From positions 62,001 through 126,000 of IMG/VR virus record IMGVR_UViG_3300033064_003894: a stretch of DNA of 64,000 nt. One strand, 5' to 3'. Positions within the stretch are counted from its first letter, which is position 1, and the number at the start of each line of letters is the position of its first letter. A model generated the notes under the pieces. That model worked only from the letters and a program-made list of their open reading frames with translations. It did no database searches and was not told the origin of the DNA. Positions 7,713 to 17,277 of this stretch are shown here, piece by piece. A program made the position numbers and the translations under genes. The stretch is from a virus.

Positions 7713-8490
7713 AAAAAAATATATTAAAGGTACGTATTACACATTTTTGAGATGTCACCAGGTCTAAGAGGTCCCACTCCACTTCAATTTCACCTCGCAG
7801 AGTTTCTACGATCGACGACGTCGACGTGTACATGCATTCGAAAATCGAAAATGTGGATCCGGATAAACTTGTGGGTTAACTCCACTGCTCGTGTAGAGCT
7901 CACGTGTACCGACTTTCTGTAAGTCGAAGTGAATTCCTATTCCTTACTTTTAAGTAAGTGATAGATGAAAAGGTATCCTTTTCAAAGAAATAATACGGGT
8001 TTTTATAAGTTACTTTTTTTTCTTTAATAATCTCAATTAATTAGATACTCTCTTTTGAACTAGCTATACTTTCCGACATTTACCGAAAACGCTAAACCTA
8101 CGCGCGTCGCCTGGCCCTGCAGGTTTCGAGGAGAGGACATTCTCTACCCACCCCATCTGGATTAATTTTTGATTAAAGTGAAAGTTACAAATGCCTGCCA
8201 GGCGTGGGTCGCGACGGCGGGTTTAAATTATCCGGGCCCGCCGGCGCCTTTGTAAATGAAAATTTACCTGTCTTCACTTTTAGTGAAGTGACCATTGTTA
8301 TGGAATCCACAACCGAAATTGAGCTAGCTATAACTTATGTTGCATACTCTTTTTTCAACCTGCATAAGTTTATTTTCACCTTTATGGCTAAAGGTTTGTA
8401 GGTTAACTTCTTAACCACACATCTAAGGTTCTTAAGGAATCCTTAAGATGATTGCAACATTGCTTTATACCCAGAATGAATTCTTTTTTT
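7713..8490. ncRNA. Hairpin array, candidate large structured RNA
   Basis: Nearly 800 bp without a credible gene, directly before the RNA polymerase gene. Short perfect stems occur in series: 7871-7885, 7910-7926, 7943-7958, 7967-7983, 8216-8242, 8252-8267 (GTAAAT-GAAA-ATTTAC), 8272-8288 (CTTCACT/AGTGAAG), 8332-8370, 8378-8395, 8401-8416 and 8430-8448 (TCTTAAGG/CCTTAAGA). Several have 3-4 nt loops. The density suggests a folded RNA; an origin or transcriptional control region is possible. The palindromic stems do not reveal the strand. Confidence 0.5.
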
Positions 8491-8502
8491 AGTTTTATAT
8501 GA

Positions 8503-8508
8503 TATAAT
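8503..8508 (+). promoter_or_regulatory. -10 box TATAAT of the RNA polymerase gene
   Basis: A perfect TATAAT ends 6 nt before ATG 8515, with no ribosome binding site between. The transcript should start at or within a base or two of the start codon. Confidence 0.6.
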
Positions 8509-8514
8509 TAGATC

Positions 8515-11500
8515 ATGAGGCTTGAAAAATTCAAAGCTCACGTAGAGAAAGCAATAAGTGACTCTTTGACAGACATTTCTGTCGGTTCAGGTCAAAAAAT
8601 AAGCTTTACGGGAGTATCTATGCCAGATGCTAAATATGGCATCTCTGAAGAGATTAAGGCAAAGATGACCGGATCTTCTTATGGAATACCTGTAAGGGCC
8701 TCATTTGAGACTTTAGATGAAGAGACGGGAGAGAAAGAAAAAAAGACGGTTCAAATATTTAAATTGCCAATGAGGACAAACCGTGGCACGTTTATTTGGA
8801 ATGGTAACGAGGTAAACATTAAGAATCAATATAGGAGAAGGCCGGGAGTGTACACATATTACTCTCAGGCTGATGGAGGACTATATTCTTCTAATTTTAA
8901 TATGTCAAAGGGTAGAGCCAAATTCTCTAAGAAGGTTAGGGTAGTAATTAACCCGGAAACTCTTAAATACGAGCTTAGACTTGGTGGATCAAAATTTGAA
9001 ATATATCCAATATTAAGAGCATACGGAATGTCAGACTCTGAGATAAGTGGAATTATGGGGAAAGATCTATATGACGCAAACTATATAGATGATTATGAAA
9101 AGGTTATAAGAAAGCTAGCCAAGTTTAGGACCGGGAAAGAGTACAAGAATATAGATGACGCATCTAAAGATATTGTTTCAGAGTTTTCAGAGATATCATT
9201 TGATGGAGGTATTAATGAATACACTCTTGGAAAGGATTTCTCGTCTATAAACAAAGACTTTTGGGGCAAGGTTATCGTTAAGCTAAGAGACGTGGCTGCT
9301 GGCAAGAAAGATCCGGACGATCCAGATGCTTCTTATTTCAGAGAATATCTTGAGCCAGAAGACAACATAATTGAGGCGATAAACAGCACTGCTGCGTCAA
9401 TATCTTCTAAAATAAAACAGAGAAGGGGGAAGTCCAATATAGGTAGAATACTTCAAAATATTAATTTTGATAAAGAAGTAAATAACCTTTTCACTACTGG
9501 GTCTTTGAAGGACATAAGAGATCAGTCTAATCCTGTTGACTGGTACACAGGTCTTGACTCCTTAACAATTTACGGACCTGGAGGGATAAGTGGGGCTCTT
9601 AGTGTGACAGAAGGAATGAGGCGTCTTCAGCCAACGCTGCTTGGATTTTCTGACCCAGTAAATACTCCTGACGACGGAGATAAGGTTGGAGTTGTTCTAT
9701 ACAAGACGACTGGAGCTGTAATAAAAGACAGGAAACCTCATATTAAAGTTAAGGACAAGAGCGGAAAGACCGTGGTGCTTCCAATTATAGACTTCTATCA
9801 CCAAAAAATAGGAATTGGCGATTACTCTCAAAAAGGAAAAATAGACTTAATATTTAAAGGGTCGGCTACGACAGGACTGTCTACTGACGTTAAGTACTTC
9901 ATACCAGAAGAATATCTTTTTAGCCACACTTCGAATCTTATACCAATGATAAGCTCAACGTATGGAGTTAGAGCAAACGTAGCCTCAAAGCAGATGGGTC
10001 AAGCTCTGCCTCTAAAGGACGCGGAAGAGGCCTTTGTCCAATCTGAATATGCAAAAAACAAAAAGGCAAAGTATCTTCAGGAGGGGCTAGATATGGACGA
10101 ATACGGAAATGTTAGGTCTGTATCAAACGGAGTTGTTGACTCTGTAAGTAAGACTTCAGGAAAGATCACAATAAGGATGGATGATGGAAAGAAGGTTACT
10201 CATGATGTACCAACGCACTATCCACTTAATTCAGAAAGCTTCTCTCATAACAATATAGTAGTGTCATCTGGTGACGAGGTTAAGAAGGGTCAAGTCATCG
10301 CAGAGTCTATATTTAGTAGAAATGGTGGGCTGGCAATAGGGAAGAACTTGAGAACGGCATTCCTGCCATATAAAGGATATAATTTTGAAGATGGCTTTGT
10401 GATAAGTGAAGGCGCGTCACAAAAGATGACGTCTCTTCATATGCACAAGTTTGAGGTATCTCTTGGTGGAGGGGTAAGGGCAGGGAAGAGACTGTATGTA
10501 TCTGTATTTCCAAATAAAGCGGCTCTAATAAAGCTAGACAACTATGATGATAGCGGTTCATTGAAAGAGGGCGCGTTGGTTTCATATGGGGCACCAGTAA
10601 TACTTGCGATTGAGAACAGGGACCTTACTCCTCAGCAGGCAACTATTGCGTCATTTAACAAAACAATGGCTAGTCTCATACAACCAAAAGACGTAAGCCC
10701 TATATACGAGGTTGAGTTCCCATCTAAGGTGGTTAGGGCTTATAAGGACAATAAAAGAATTATTGTGATGATCGAAAGCGAAGAGCCAATGGTTGAAGGC
10801 GATAAAATTGCTACAAGGTATGGAGGTAAAGGGATTGTTACAAAAATAGTTCCAGATGCATTAATGCCGGCATCGGAATCTGGCGAACCTGTAGAGGTTT
10901 TGTTTAATCCGCATGGTCTTCCGAGCCGGCTTAACTCGTCTCAGATTGTGGAGAATGCTCTTGGTAAGGTGTCAGAAAAGACAGGGAAGAAGTTCTTCAT
11001 ACCTGGGTTCTCAAAAGAGAGTTTTATTGATATAGCTAAGAGGGAGCTGTCTGCTGCTGGTCTATCTGATGAGGAGACCTTAATTGACCCTGAAACTGGA
11101 AAGCGTCTAGATAGGGTAGGCGTAGGAAATATGTATTACATGAAACTTAAGCATAGCGTAAGAAAGAAGCTTAAGTCTGGAGACGTAGGAGAATATGACA
11201 CAATTTTTGAGCAGCCAAAGAAGACCGAAAGAAACACAGCGAGAGGAATAGATGGACTGTCTCTTTATTCTCTGCTAGCTTCTGGGGCAAGGGCAAACCT
11301 TGCAGACATGGCGTCAGTTAAAGCAAATAGAAACGATGAGTTCTGGCGTGCCCTTCAGATGGGCATGCCTACGCCGTCACCAAAAGATCTCACAACAACT
11401 AAATATTTTACGTCTCTTTTGACTGGAATTGGGTTAAACGTAAATAAAACAAAGGATTTTCTGTCTATATACCCAGCGACAGACTCAGATATTGAGAGGA

Positions 11501-14500
11501 GAAGTGGAGGAGAAATAAGAGAAGCAAAGTTTATAAGAAGTAGAGACCTTAAGCCAGAAGACGGAGGATTTTACGACCCTTCAATTACTGGTGGCGCAAG
11601 AGGAGAAAAGTGGTCACACATATCTATTGGAACAACCATTCCTAATCCAATATTTGAAGAGCCTATTAAGGCTGTACTTGGCCTTAACAAGGATAAGTAT
11701 ACAGGTATTATGTCAGGAAAGTATAAAGTAAATGAAGCCGGAGATATAGATGATGATGGCAAGTATTCAGGAGGATTGGCCATTAAACATATGCTTGACA
11801 TTGTTGATGTCAACGCAGAAATAGACTCAATAAGGATAGAGAGCAAGCGTTATGTTGACGAAAAAAACTGGTCTGGCTTAAATCAAGCAAACCGGAAAAT
11901 AAGAATTCTTCTGAACGCTAAAAATCTAGGAAAGCCTCTTGGATCATTGTATACCATATCTAAGATCCCTGTATTGCCTCCAAGATTTAGGCAGATGATT
12001 ATGCTTAGTGATGGGACAATTCAAAACCCGCCAATTAATGAACTATACAGCGCCATAAAGCTTGAGGCTGATGGACTTAATACAGTACGTGACATTGGTA
12101 TAGATACAGAGGAAGAGGTAGTCAAGAGGGGCAATTCTATATATAAGCATGTATCTGCCGCATTCGGCGTGTCAGATCCTGTCTCGTTTGCTCTAAGGAT
12201 GAGAGCTATTGACGGAGGCATATTAAGACAAATTTCTCCTACCGACAAGCAAATGAAGGAAGGTTTTATTGGGAAAAGAATGCTTAACAAGCCTCAGTCT
12301 TTGAGTGGAGGCTCAACAATTATTTCAGATCCGGAGCTTCCTATGGATGAAGTTGGAGTTCCTTATGAGATGGCGAAGCAGATAATGAAGCCATTTACGA
12401 TACGCAAGATGGTTCAGTCTGGTTATACTCCTCTTAATGCCATTAAGGAAATAGAGGGGGACTCTCAAATGGCTCGTATTAAACTTGAAGAGGTTGTAAA
12501 GGAGAGACCTGTTCTAGTAAATAGGCATCCATCTCTACATAAGTTCAACTTCATGTCTCAGTGGGCAAAGATTGTCCCAGGAAGCGCTATTAGGCTTAAC
12601 CCGCTCGTTACTGGCGGGCTGAATGCAGATTTCGACGGGGACTCAATGATAGGAGATATAACGATTGCGTGTAAGTCAATGGCTGGTGTTGACCCGTCTG
12701 GAGGAGTAATAGACCATTCGTATTCAAGCATTGATATTGGAGATTTCCCAAGAAATGGAATAAAAGAAACAAAGAAAAACAAAACAGTATACTTCGTTCC
12801 TCCTGGGATATACGTTCCATCTGTATCTAAAGACGGAGTTCCTGAACTAATGAGGGTTACTGAATACCACGAGCACGATAACTGTGAGGAGTATATAGTA
12901 AAGCTTCATAATGGACACACGATTACTGTAAGTGGAGATCACAGTCTTACGTACTTCAACCCTGAAACGGCAGAGTTTGATAAGGTGTCTCCTGAAAACG
13001 CCTCGCATTTAGTTATTCCTAGGCTTGTTAAATTCAAGTCTACAACAGGTGCCAAGTTCCCAGAGGTCATTGAAAGAGGCGTGGCTAGGTCAGAAATAAT
13101 TTCAACCATTGGATTTTTCTGTGCAATCCTTAGGTTTAACCCAAGGTTAAGAAGCTACTCCTTTGCAAGGCACGCGTTGCTTGAAGAGCGCGTAGACATA
13201 ATCTCCAAATATTATGGTGCAGGGATAGATAAAGGAATATTTGTATGTCGCTTTATAAGTGATTGGATCTCTAAATACATTAACTGCTCAGATGAGCCAA
13301 GAATTCCATCTTACATATTGAGTATAAACGACGATGACCGCGCGGCTTTTGTATCAGGACTGCTTCAGGGTTCATCACTTATCTCCAAAAAAGACGGTCG
13401 CGGAGACATCTTTGAATGTTTTAAAGTAAAGAACTATCTTGGAGACATGGAGATTTTATTTAGGTCAGTTGGCATAGACGCCAATACCTTTATGCAAAAG
13501 AATCAGAATAAGAGAACTCCAGTATATTTTACAATTAATGCATCTACTGGAGACATGAGAAACTTTGTGCTTGACAATCCTGGACTGTTTTCCACACAAT
13601 TCATGGACAGATTTTATAAAACAAAAATATCTGAGATACCGGCAAAGTGTGTGAGTTCTGACATAATGCCTGTGCCGGTATGGATTTCGACGTACATAAG
13701 GTACACGGTTAAGGATAGGATTGACAACGAATCATTCAACAAAATGGTTTACAATGCATACAAGGATGTTCCATACGAGAAGTGGGTCGAGTCTGGAAGT
13801 GAAGTGTGGAACAGAAGAGTTATTAAGTTTTTCTTGGACAAAATGTCTGACGAAGAGATAGCAGGGATACCAGAAAACTTCCGAAGACTTGTGTATAATG
13901 AATCTATACGTTGGGAGCTAGTTGAGAGTGTAACTAAAACTGGACGAAAGATTAGAATGTATGACCTGACAGTTGAAGAAAACAAAAACTTTGTTGACTC
14001 AAAAGGGTATCTTGTGTGGGACACGATGAACATACATGCACCTGTTTCTGATAGAGCAGTGGTTGAGGCAGCGACAAAGCTTCTACCTAGCAAATTTCTT
14101 TATGGACCAGATAGGCATATTCTTCCAATGCCAAGTAACGAGTCAATTCTTGGCATATACATGTTATCTAAGAAGACTCTTAAGGATTCAGGAGAATCCT
14201 ATTCAAGCCTGGATAAAGCAGAGGGAGACTTCCTTAGCAATAAACTAAATATGAATGACTATATTAAGCTTAATGGCAAGAAGACAACCCTTGGAGGTGA
14301 GATTTTGGTGTCTGCCGTTAAGGAAAAGTTTAAAGATAAACTTCGAGCGTCAGACATAGATAAAAAGTATCTGCAATCTTTAGTTACTGAAATATATAAG
14401 GAGTCTCCTGAAGACGCAGCAGAGGCACTTAACAAGCTCAAAGACATTGGATATAAATATTCATATTTATATGGATTTAGCATATCACTTAATGACTTTG

Positions 14501-15909
14501 ATGCTCCTAACGATTTGAGGTCATATACAAAGGGGGTTATGGATTCTTTAGGTGACGACAATAAGAACTCTGAGAAGATGGATATTAAGCTTAGGGGGGC
14601 AGAGACGAAATTCCATAAGTTCTTTGATGACAATAGGCTCATGCAAATGTCCAGATCTGGCGCTAAAGGAAGCTGGAGCAATATTGCTCAAATGCTTCTT
14701 GCCCCTGGATATATGGAAGGAGCCGGAGGAATGATAGGAGAGAATCCAGTAAAGACAGGATATGCAGAGGGCATGTCTCCGTCTGATTATCTTAATACAT
14801 TATATGCAGCAAGAAGCGGCATTGTCAGTAAAGTTAGAGGTGTGGCCAAAGGAGGAGAGCTTGCGAAGAGCGAGGTTCACACAGCTATAGAAATTGTGAT
14901 AACAGAAAAAGACTGCGGAACGATTAATGGAATATACATGGACAGAGACGATAAGTTTATTGTTGGCAGGTTTGACGTAAGAGCTAAAGAGATAGATGAA
15001 CAGTACCTGTCTTCACATAAAGGTAAGCAGATAAAAGTGAGAAGTCCGTTGACATGCGAATCAATAAAAGGACTCTGCTCTATTTGCTACGGAATAAATG
15101 ACCAAGGCGTTATGCCTAAAGTTGGAGATCACGTTGGAATTGATGCTGCTCAAAGTACAACTGAGAGAATCACACAAAGCTTACTTCGAGCATTCCACGG
15201 AGGACGAGGAGCAAAAGAAAAGGGGACGACTGACCTAGCTAAAAACCTTCACAATTTGTTCGGAAAAATGCCGAAAACGTTTTCTGGAGAAGCCCCTGTA
15301 TCTATAGAGCCTGGAGTCGTAAAAAGAATTAATAAATCTCCTGCTGGAGGGTGGGATATATACGTTGACAATGAAAGATATAGAACCAGTGTTGAGGTTG
15401 ACCCCATAGTTTCTGTTGGAGACTCTGTGTCTCGTGGTCAAAAGCTAACTACAGGAATGGAGAATCCTCGTTCAATACTAAGAACTGGAGGATTAATTGG
15501 TGCTCGTCGCTTCATAACTGGTAAAATGAGAGAGATGTATAAGGGAACAGGAGTAGACATGAATCCAGTCCATTTTGAGGTTGTAACTAGGGGATTGACA
15601 GAGCACGCTCGCGTCATAGACCCAGGAGAGAGTCAGTATGAGTATGGAGATATTGACACAATAGCAACAATTGAACACAAAATTAAAAACGGAGAAAAGG
15701 TAAGATATGAACCAATTATGGCTGGAGCAGACAGGATACCTATCTATAGAAAAGATTTCTTATCTCAATCTGCAAGGCGAGAAGGTAAGAGGGGGATTAT
15801 TGAGTCAGCAGCCTCAGGAGCAAAATCAGAGTTGCATGGCGTAAATCCATTAAACTCCTGGATGCTAGGAGAGTTTAGGCCGACTATAGGTGATGGTGGA
15901 GTATACTAA
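8515..15909 (+). CDS. Single-chain RNA polymerase: fused beta and beta-prime with intein
   Basis: 2464 codons, about 2004 residues after intein removal, shorter than separate bacterial subunits combined. Beta motifs: KGYNFEDGFVIS (about 620), GDKIATRYGGKG (about 762) and NPHGLPSRLNSSQ (about 798), with a beta C-terminal block ending near 960. Beta-prime follows without a break: IPVLPPRFRQM (about 1150), the catalytic NADFDGD at 1370-1376, a bridge-helix-like segment YLNTLYAARSG, zinc cysteines in CESIKGLCSICYG (C2181 onward) and the trigger-loop entry LLRAFHGG. It should transcribe phage genes; no sigma or alpha subunit is seen here. Confidence 0.95.
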   Translation: MRLEKFKAHVEKAISDSLTDISVGSGQKISFTGVSMPDAKYGISEEIKAKMTGSSYGIPVRASFETLDEETGEKEKKTVQIFKLPMRTNRGTFIWNGNEVNIKNQYRRRPGVYTYYSQADGGLYSSNFNMSKGRAKFSKKVRVVINPETLKYELRLGGSKFEIYPILRAYGMSDSEISGIMGKDLYDANYIDDYEKVIRKLAKFRTGKEYKNIDDASKDIVSEFSEISFDGGINEYTLGKDFSSINKDFWGKVIVKLRDVAAGKKDPDDPDASYFREYLEPEDNIIEAINSTAASISSKIKQRRGKSNIGRILQNINFDKEVNNLFTTGSLKDIRDQSNPVDWYTGLDSLTIYGPGGISGALSVTEGMRRLQPTLLGFSDPVNTPDDGDKVGVVLYKTTGAVIKDRKPHIKVKDKSGKTVVLPIIDFYHQKIGIGDYSQKGKIDLIFKGSATTGLSTDVKYFIPEEYLFSHTSNLIPMISSTYGVRANVASKQMGQALPLKDAEEAFVQSEYAKNKKAKYLQEGLDMDEYGNVRSVSNGVVDSVSKTSGKITIRMDDGKKVTHDVPTHYPLNSESFSHNNIVVSSGDEVKKGQVIAESIFSRNGGLAIGKNLRTAFLPYKGYNFEDGFVISEGASQKMTSLHMHKFEVSLGGGVRAGKRLYVSVFPNKAALIKLDNYDDSGSLKEGALVSYGAPVILAIENRDLTPQQATIASFNKTMASLIQPKDVSPIYEVEFPSKVVRAYKDNKRIIVMIESEEPMVEGDKIATRYGGKGIVTKIVPDALMPASESGEPVEVLFNPHGLPSRLNSSQIVENALGKVSEKTGKKFFIPGFSKESFIDIAKRELSAAGLSDEETLIDPETGKRLDRVGVGNMYYMKLKHSVRKKLKSGDVGEYDTIFEQPKKTERNTARGIDGLSLYSLLASGARANLADMASVKANRNDEFWRALQMGMPTPSPKDLTTTKYFTSLLTGIGLNVNKTKDFLSIYPATDSDIERRSGGEIREAKFIRSRDLKPEDGGFYDPSITGGARGEKWSHISIGTTIPNPIFEEPIKAVLGLNKDKYTGIMSGKYKVNEAGDIDDDGKYSGGLAIKHMLDIVDVNAEIDSIRIESKRYVDEKNWSGLNQANRKIRILLNAKNLGKPLGSLYTISKIPVLPPRFRQMIMLSDGTIQNPPINELYSAIKLEADGLNTVRDIGIDTEEEVVKRGNSIYKHVSAAFGVSDPVSFALRMRAIDGGILRQISPTDKQMKEGFIGKRMLNKPQSLSGGSTIISDPELPMDEVGVPYEMAKQIMKPFTIRKMVQSGYTPLNAIKEIEGDSQMARIKLEEVVKERPVLVNRHPSLHKFNFMSQWAKIVPGSAIRLNPLVTGGLNADFDGDSMIGDITIACKSMAGVDPSGGVIDHSYSSIDIGDFPRNGIKETKKNKTVYFVPPGIYVPSVSKDGVPELMRVTEYHEHDNCEEYIVKLHNGHTITVSGDHSLTYFNPETAEFDKVSPENASHLVIPRLVKFKSTTGAKFPEVIERGVARSEIISTIGFFCAILRFNPRLRSYSFARHALLEERVDIISKYYGAGIDKGIFVCRFISDWISKYINCSDEPRIPSYILSINDDDRAAFVSGLLQGSSLISKKDGRGDIFECFKVKNYLGDMEILFRSVGIDANTFMQKNQNKRTPVYFTINASTGDMRNFVLDNPGLFSTQFMDRFYKTKISEIPAKCVSSDIMPVPVWISTYIRYTVKDRIDNESFNKMVYNAYKDVPYEKWVESGSEVWNRRVIKFFLDKMSDEEIAGIPENFRRLVYNESIRWELVESVTKTGRKIRMYDLTVEENKNFVDSKGYLVWDTMNIHAPVSDRAVVEAATKLLPSKFLYGPDRHILPMPSNESILGIYMLSKKTLKDSGESYSSLDKAEGDFLSNKLNMNDYIKLNGKKTTLGGEILVSAVKEKFKDKLRASDIDKKYLQSLVTEIYKESPEDAAEALNKLKDIGYKYSYLYGFSISLNDFDAPNDLRSYTKGVMDSLGDDNKNSEKMDIKLRGAETKFHKFFDDNRLMQMSRSGAKGSWSNIAQMLLAPGYMEGAGGMIGENPVKTGYAEGMSPSDYLNTLYAARSGIVSKVRGVAKGGELAKSEVHTAIEIVITEKDCGTINGIYMDRDDKFIVGRFDVRAKEIDEQYLSSHKGKQIKVRSPLTCESIKGLCSICYGINDQGVMPKVGDHVGIDAAQSTTERITQSLLRAFHGGRGAKEKGTTDLAKNLHNLFGKMPKTFSGEAPVSIEPGVVKRINKSPAGGWDIYVDNERYRTSVEVDPIVSVGDSVSRGQKLTTGMENPRSILRTGGLIGARRFITGKMREMYKGTGVDMNPVHFEVVTRGLTEHARVIDPGESQYEYGDIDTIATIEHKIKNGEKVRYEPIMAGADRIPIYRKDFLSQSARREGKRGIIESAASGAKSELHGVNPLNSWMLGEFRPTIGDGGVY
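12643..14022 (+). mobile_element. Intein in the RNA polymerase catalytic loop
   Basis: 460 residues (1377-1836) between NADFDGD and TMNIHAPVSD, which join into a normal beta-prime active-site motif. The N-terminus SMIGDITIA fits splicing block A with Ser as residue 1; TVSGDHSLTYF fits block B; MYDLTVEENKNFV fits block F. The last residues are LVWD and the +1 residue is Thr, so the usual His-Asn end is replaced by Trp-Asp. A degenerate LAGLIDADG-like FVSGLLQGSSLI suggests a decayed homing endonuclease. Confidence 0.85.
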
Positions 15910-16610
15910 TGTTTTCAGAAAAACTTATAACAATTGCATGCGATGGAGACGACTTAGGTGTTCAGTGCAGAAACACATATGAAAGCCTTTGTGAGGCGCT
16001 TATAGATGACTTTTGGTTTGTAGTTTTGCCAAAAAATGAGAATCAAGCCTATCAACTTAATAGTTGGACAAAGAACAAGAATAACATAATTATTGCAAAT
16101 CATAATGAAGGCGTAGGTGGATATGTAGACAGGAATATATTTTTTGAGTACTTTCCTAAAAATAAGGTCTATACGCACATAATATCTGGTGTGATTGCAT
16201 CAGACGCATATTTTCAATTCTGCATATCTAAGCTTGAGGATAAAACAGTCGGAGCCGTTGGAGGAATAGGGTATTCCGCTCATGGAAATTGGGAGAGCAT
16301 AGAGGGAAACATGGTTCTTCCTAAGCATCTTTGTCACGTTCTGGATGACGCCCTTTGGTCATGGAAGAATACAGGATATAGGTATGGACCTCCGTTCCAG
16401 AGTCTTCCAGGTGGACACTATGATCATCAGATGCATCTCCACCAGCTTGGTCTAAATCTATGGTCTGGGCCATCAGAGTCTATAATAATGCTTCCAGAGG
16501 GATATGACATAATGGAAAATAATGATGAGTCGGTAAAGTATTTAGAAGACACCTGGAGAGATAAGATAGAGTTCCTTTTCCCGTCAGATGTAATGGAAAC
16601 GTACTCATGA
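15909..16610 (+). CDS. Glycosyltransferase-like protein
   Basis: 233 residues; the start codon shares a base with the polymerase stop (TAATG), so it is cotranslated with it. The alternation of hydrophobic strands, an early acidic segment (ACDGDDLG) and FQSLPGGHYDHQMHLHQLG suggest a GT-A-like fold, but no clean DxD is seen. Its position among glycosyltransferase genes supports the guess. Confidence 0.35.
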   Translation: MFSEKLITIACDGDDLGVQCRNTYESLCEALIDDFWFVVLPKNENQAYQLNSWTKNKNNIIIANHNEGVGGYVDRNIFFEYFPKNKVYTHIISGVIASDAYFQFCISKLEDKTVGAVGGIGYSAHGNWESIEGNMVLPKHLCHVLDDALWSWKNTGYRYGPPFQSLPGGHYDHQMHLHQLGLNLWSGPSESIIMLPEGYDIMENNDESVKYLEDTWRDKIEFLFPSDVMETYS

Positions 16611-16933
16611 TAGAGATGTCATTAATAGAGGTAGCCTTATCGATAATAGCGTCAGTAGGTATGACTATAATCATAACGCAAAGCACGTTATTTAAGAAGC
16701 CAAGAGACATCGTGTTTGCAAAAACAGTGATGCCATGGAAAACATTTCTTATGTGTCCTATATGTATAGGGTTCTGGGCAGGCATTATATCTTTTTCTAT
16801 TTTAGGAAAAAATTTTTCTATATTTGATATGTTCCTATATGGGTGCGTAGGGTCTGGAGTAAACCACTTCGTAGTGCTATGGAATAGGTCCATCATATCT
16901 GACTCACCCTCTAAATGTGGAAAATGCCAATAG
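16607..16933 (+). CDS. Small membrane protein of DUF1360 type
   Basis: 108 residues with an N-terminal membrane helix, then MCPICIGFWAGIISFSIL, the Cys-Pro-x-Cys-x-Gly-Phe-Trp pattern of DUF1360 proteins, a further hydrophobic segment and a C-terminal CGKCQ. It overlaps the upstream stop by 4 bp. These proteins recur in large phages; the role is unknown. Confidence 0.6.
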   Translation: MIEMSLIEVALSIIASVGMTIIITQSTLFKKPRDIVFAKTVMPWKTFLMCPICIGFWAGIISFSILGKNFSIFDMFLYGCVGSGVNHFVVLWNRSIISDSPSKCGKCQ

Positions 16934-17277
16934 ATGCATCTACTAGAGAGAGAGTGTTCGAGAGAGCATATTGGAGGTGTGAAATGTGTCATTCTCTTGG
17001 TAAGCCCTATAACCAATTAGAGATACACCATATCGTAACCAAGGCAAGAGGTGTTGGGTGGACCTTCCTTAATCATGAGCTAAACCTATGTCTTCTATGT
17101 CACGGGTGTCACATGAATGTCCATAAGCAGGGGATAAAGCAGTGGCTATCTAAACGACCTCCAGACGTTTGCTATCAATGTGATCAGGTTCTGGTTCCGC
17201 TTGAAGACAGTCGTGGGGTTGGGTGCCAAGAATGTAAAGAGGTACTTTTTCAGACTGTTCATTCTTCTTTATTATAA
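16924..17277 (+). CDS. HNH endonuclease
   Basis: 117 residues. CEMCHSLGKPYNQLEIHHIV supplies the first Cys pair and the HH of the HNH motif, followed by LNLCLLCHGCHMNVHK. A second zinc pair CYQCD...CQEC is near the C-terminus. It could be a free-standing homing endonuclease or a packaging HNH. The 5' end overlaps the DUF1360-like gene, and the 3' end overlaps the reverse transcriptase on the other strand by 128 bp. Confidence 0.8.
   Translation: MPIDASTRERVFERAYWRCEMCHSLGKPYNQLEIHHIVTKARGVGWTFLNHELNLCLLCHGCHMNVHKQGIKQWLSKRPPDVCYQCDQVLVPLEDSRGVGCQECKEVLFQTVHSSLL

Noticed and set aside
8204-8401. 65-codon open frame
   Set aside because: It lies inside the hairpin array, and the stems are better explained as structure; no ribosome site.
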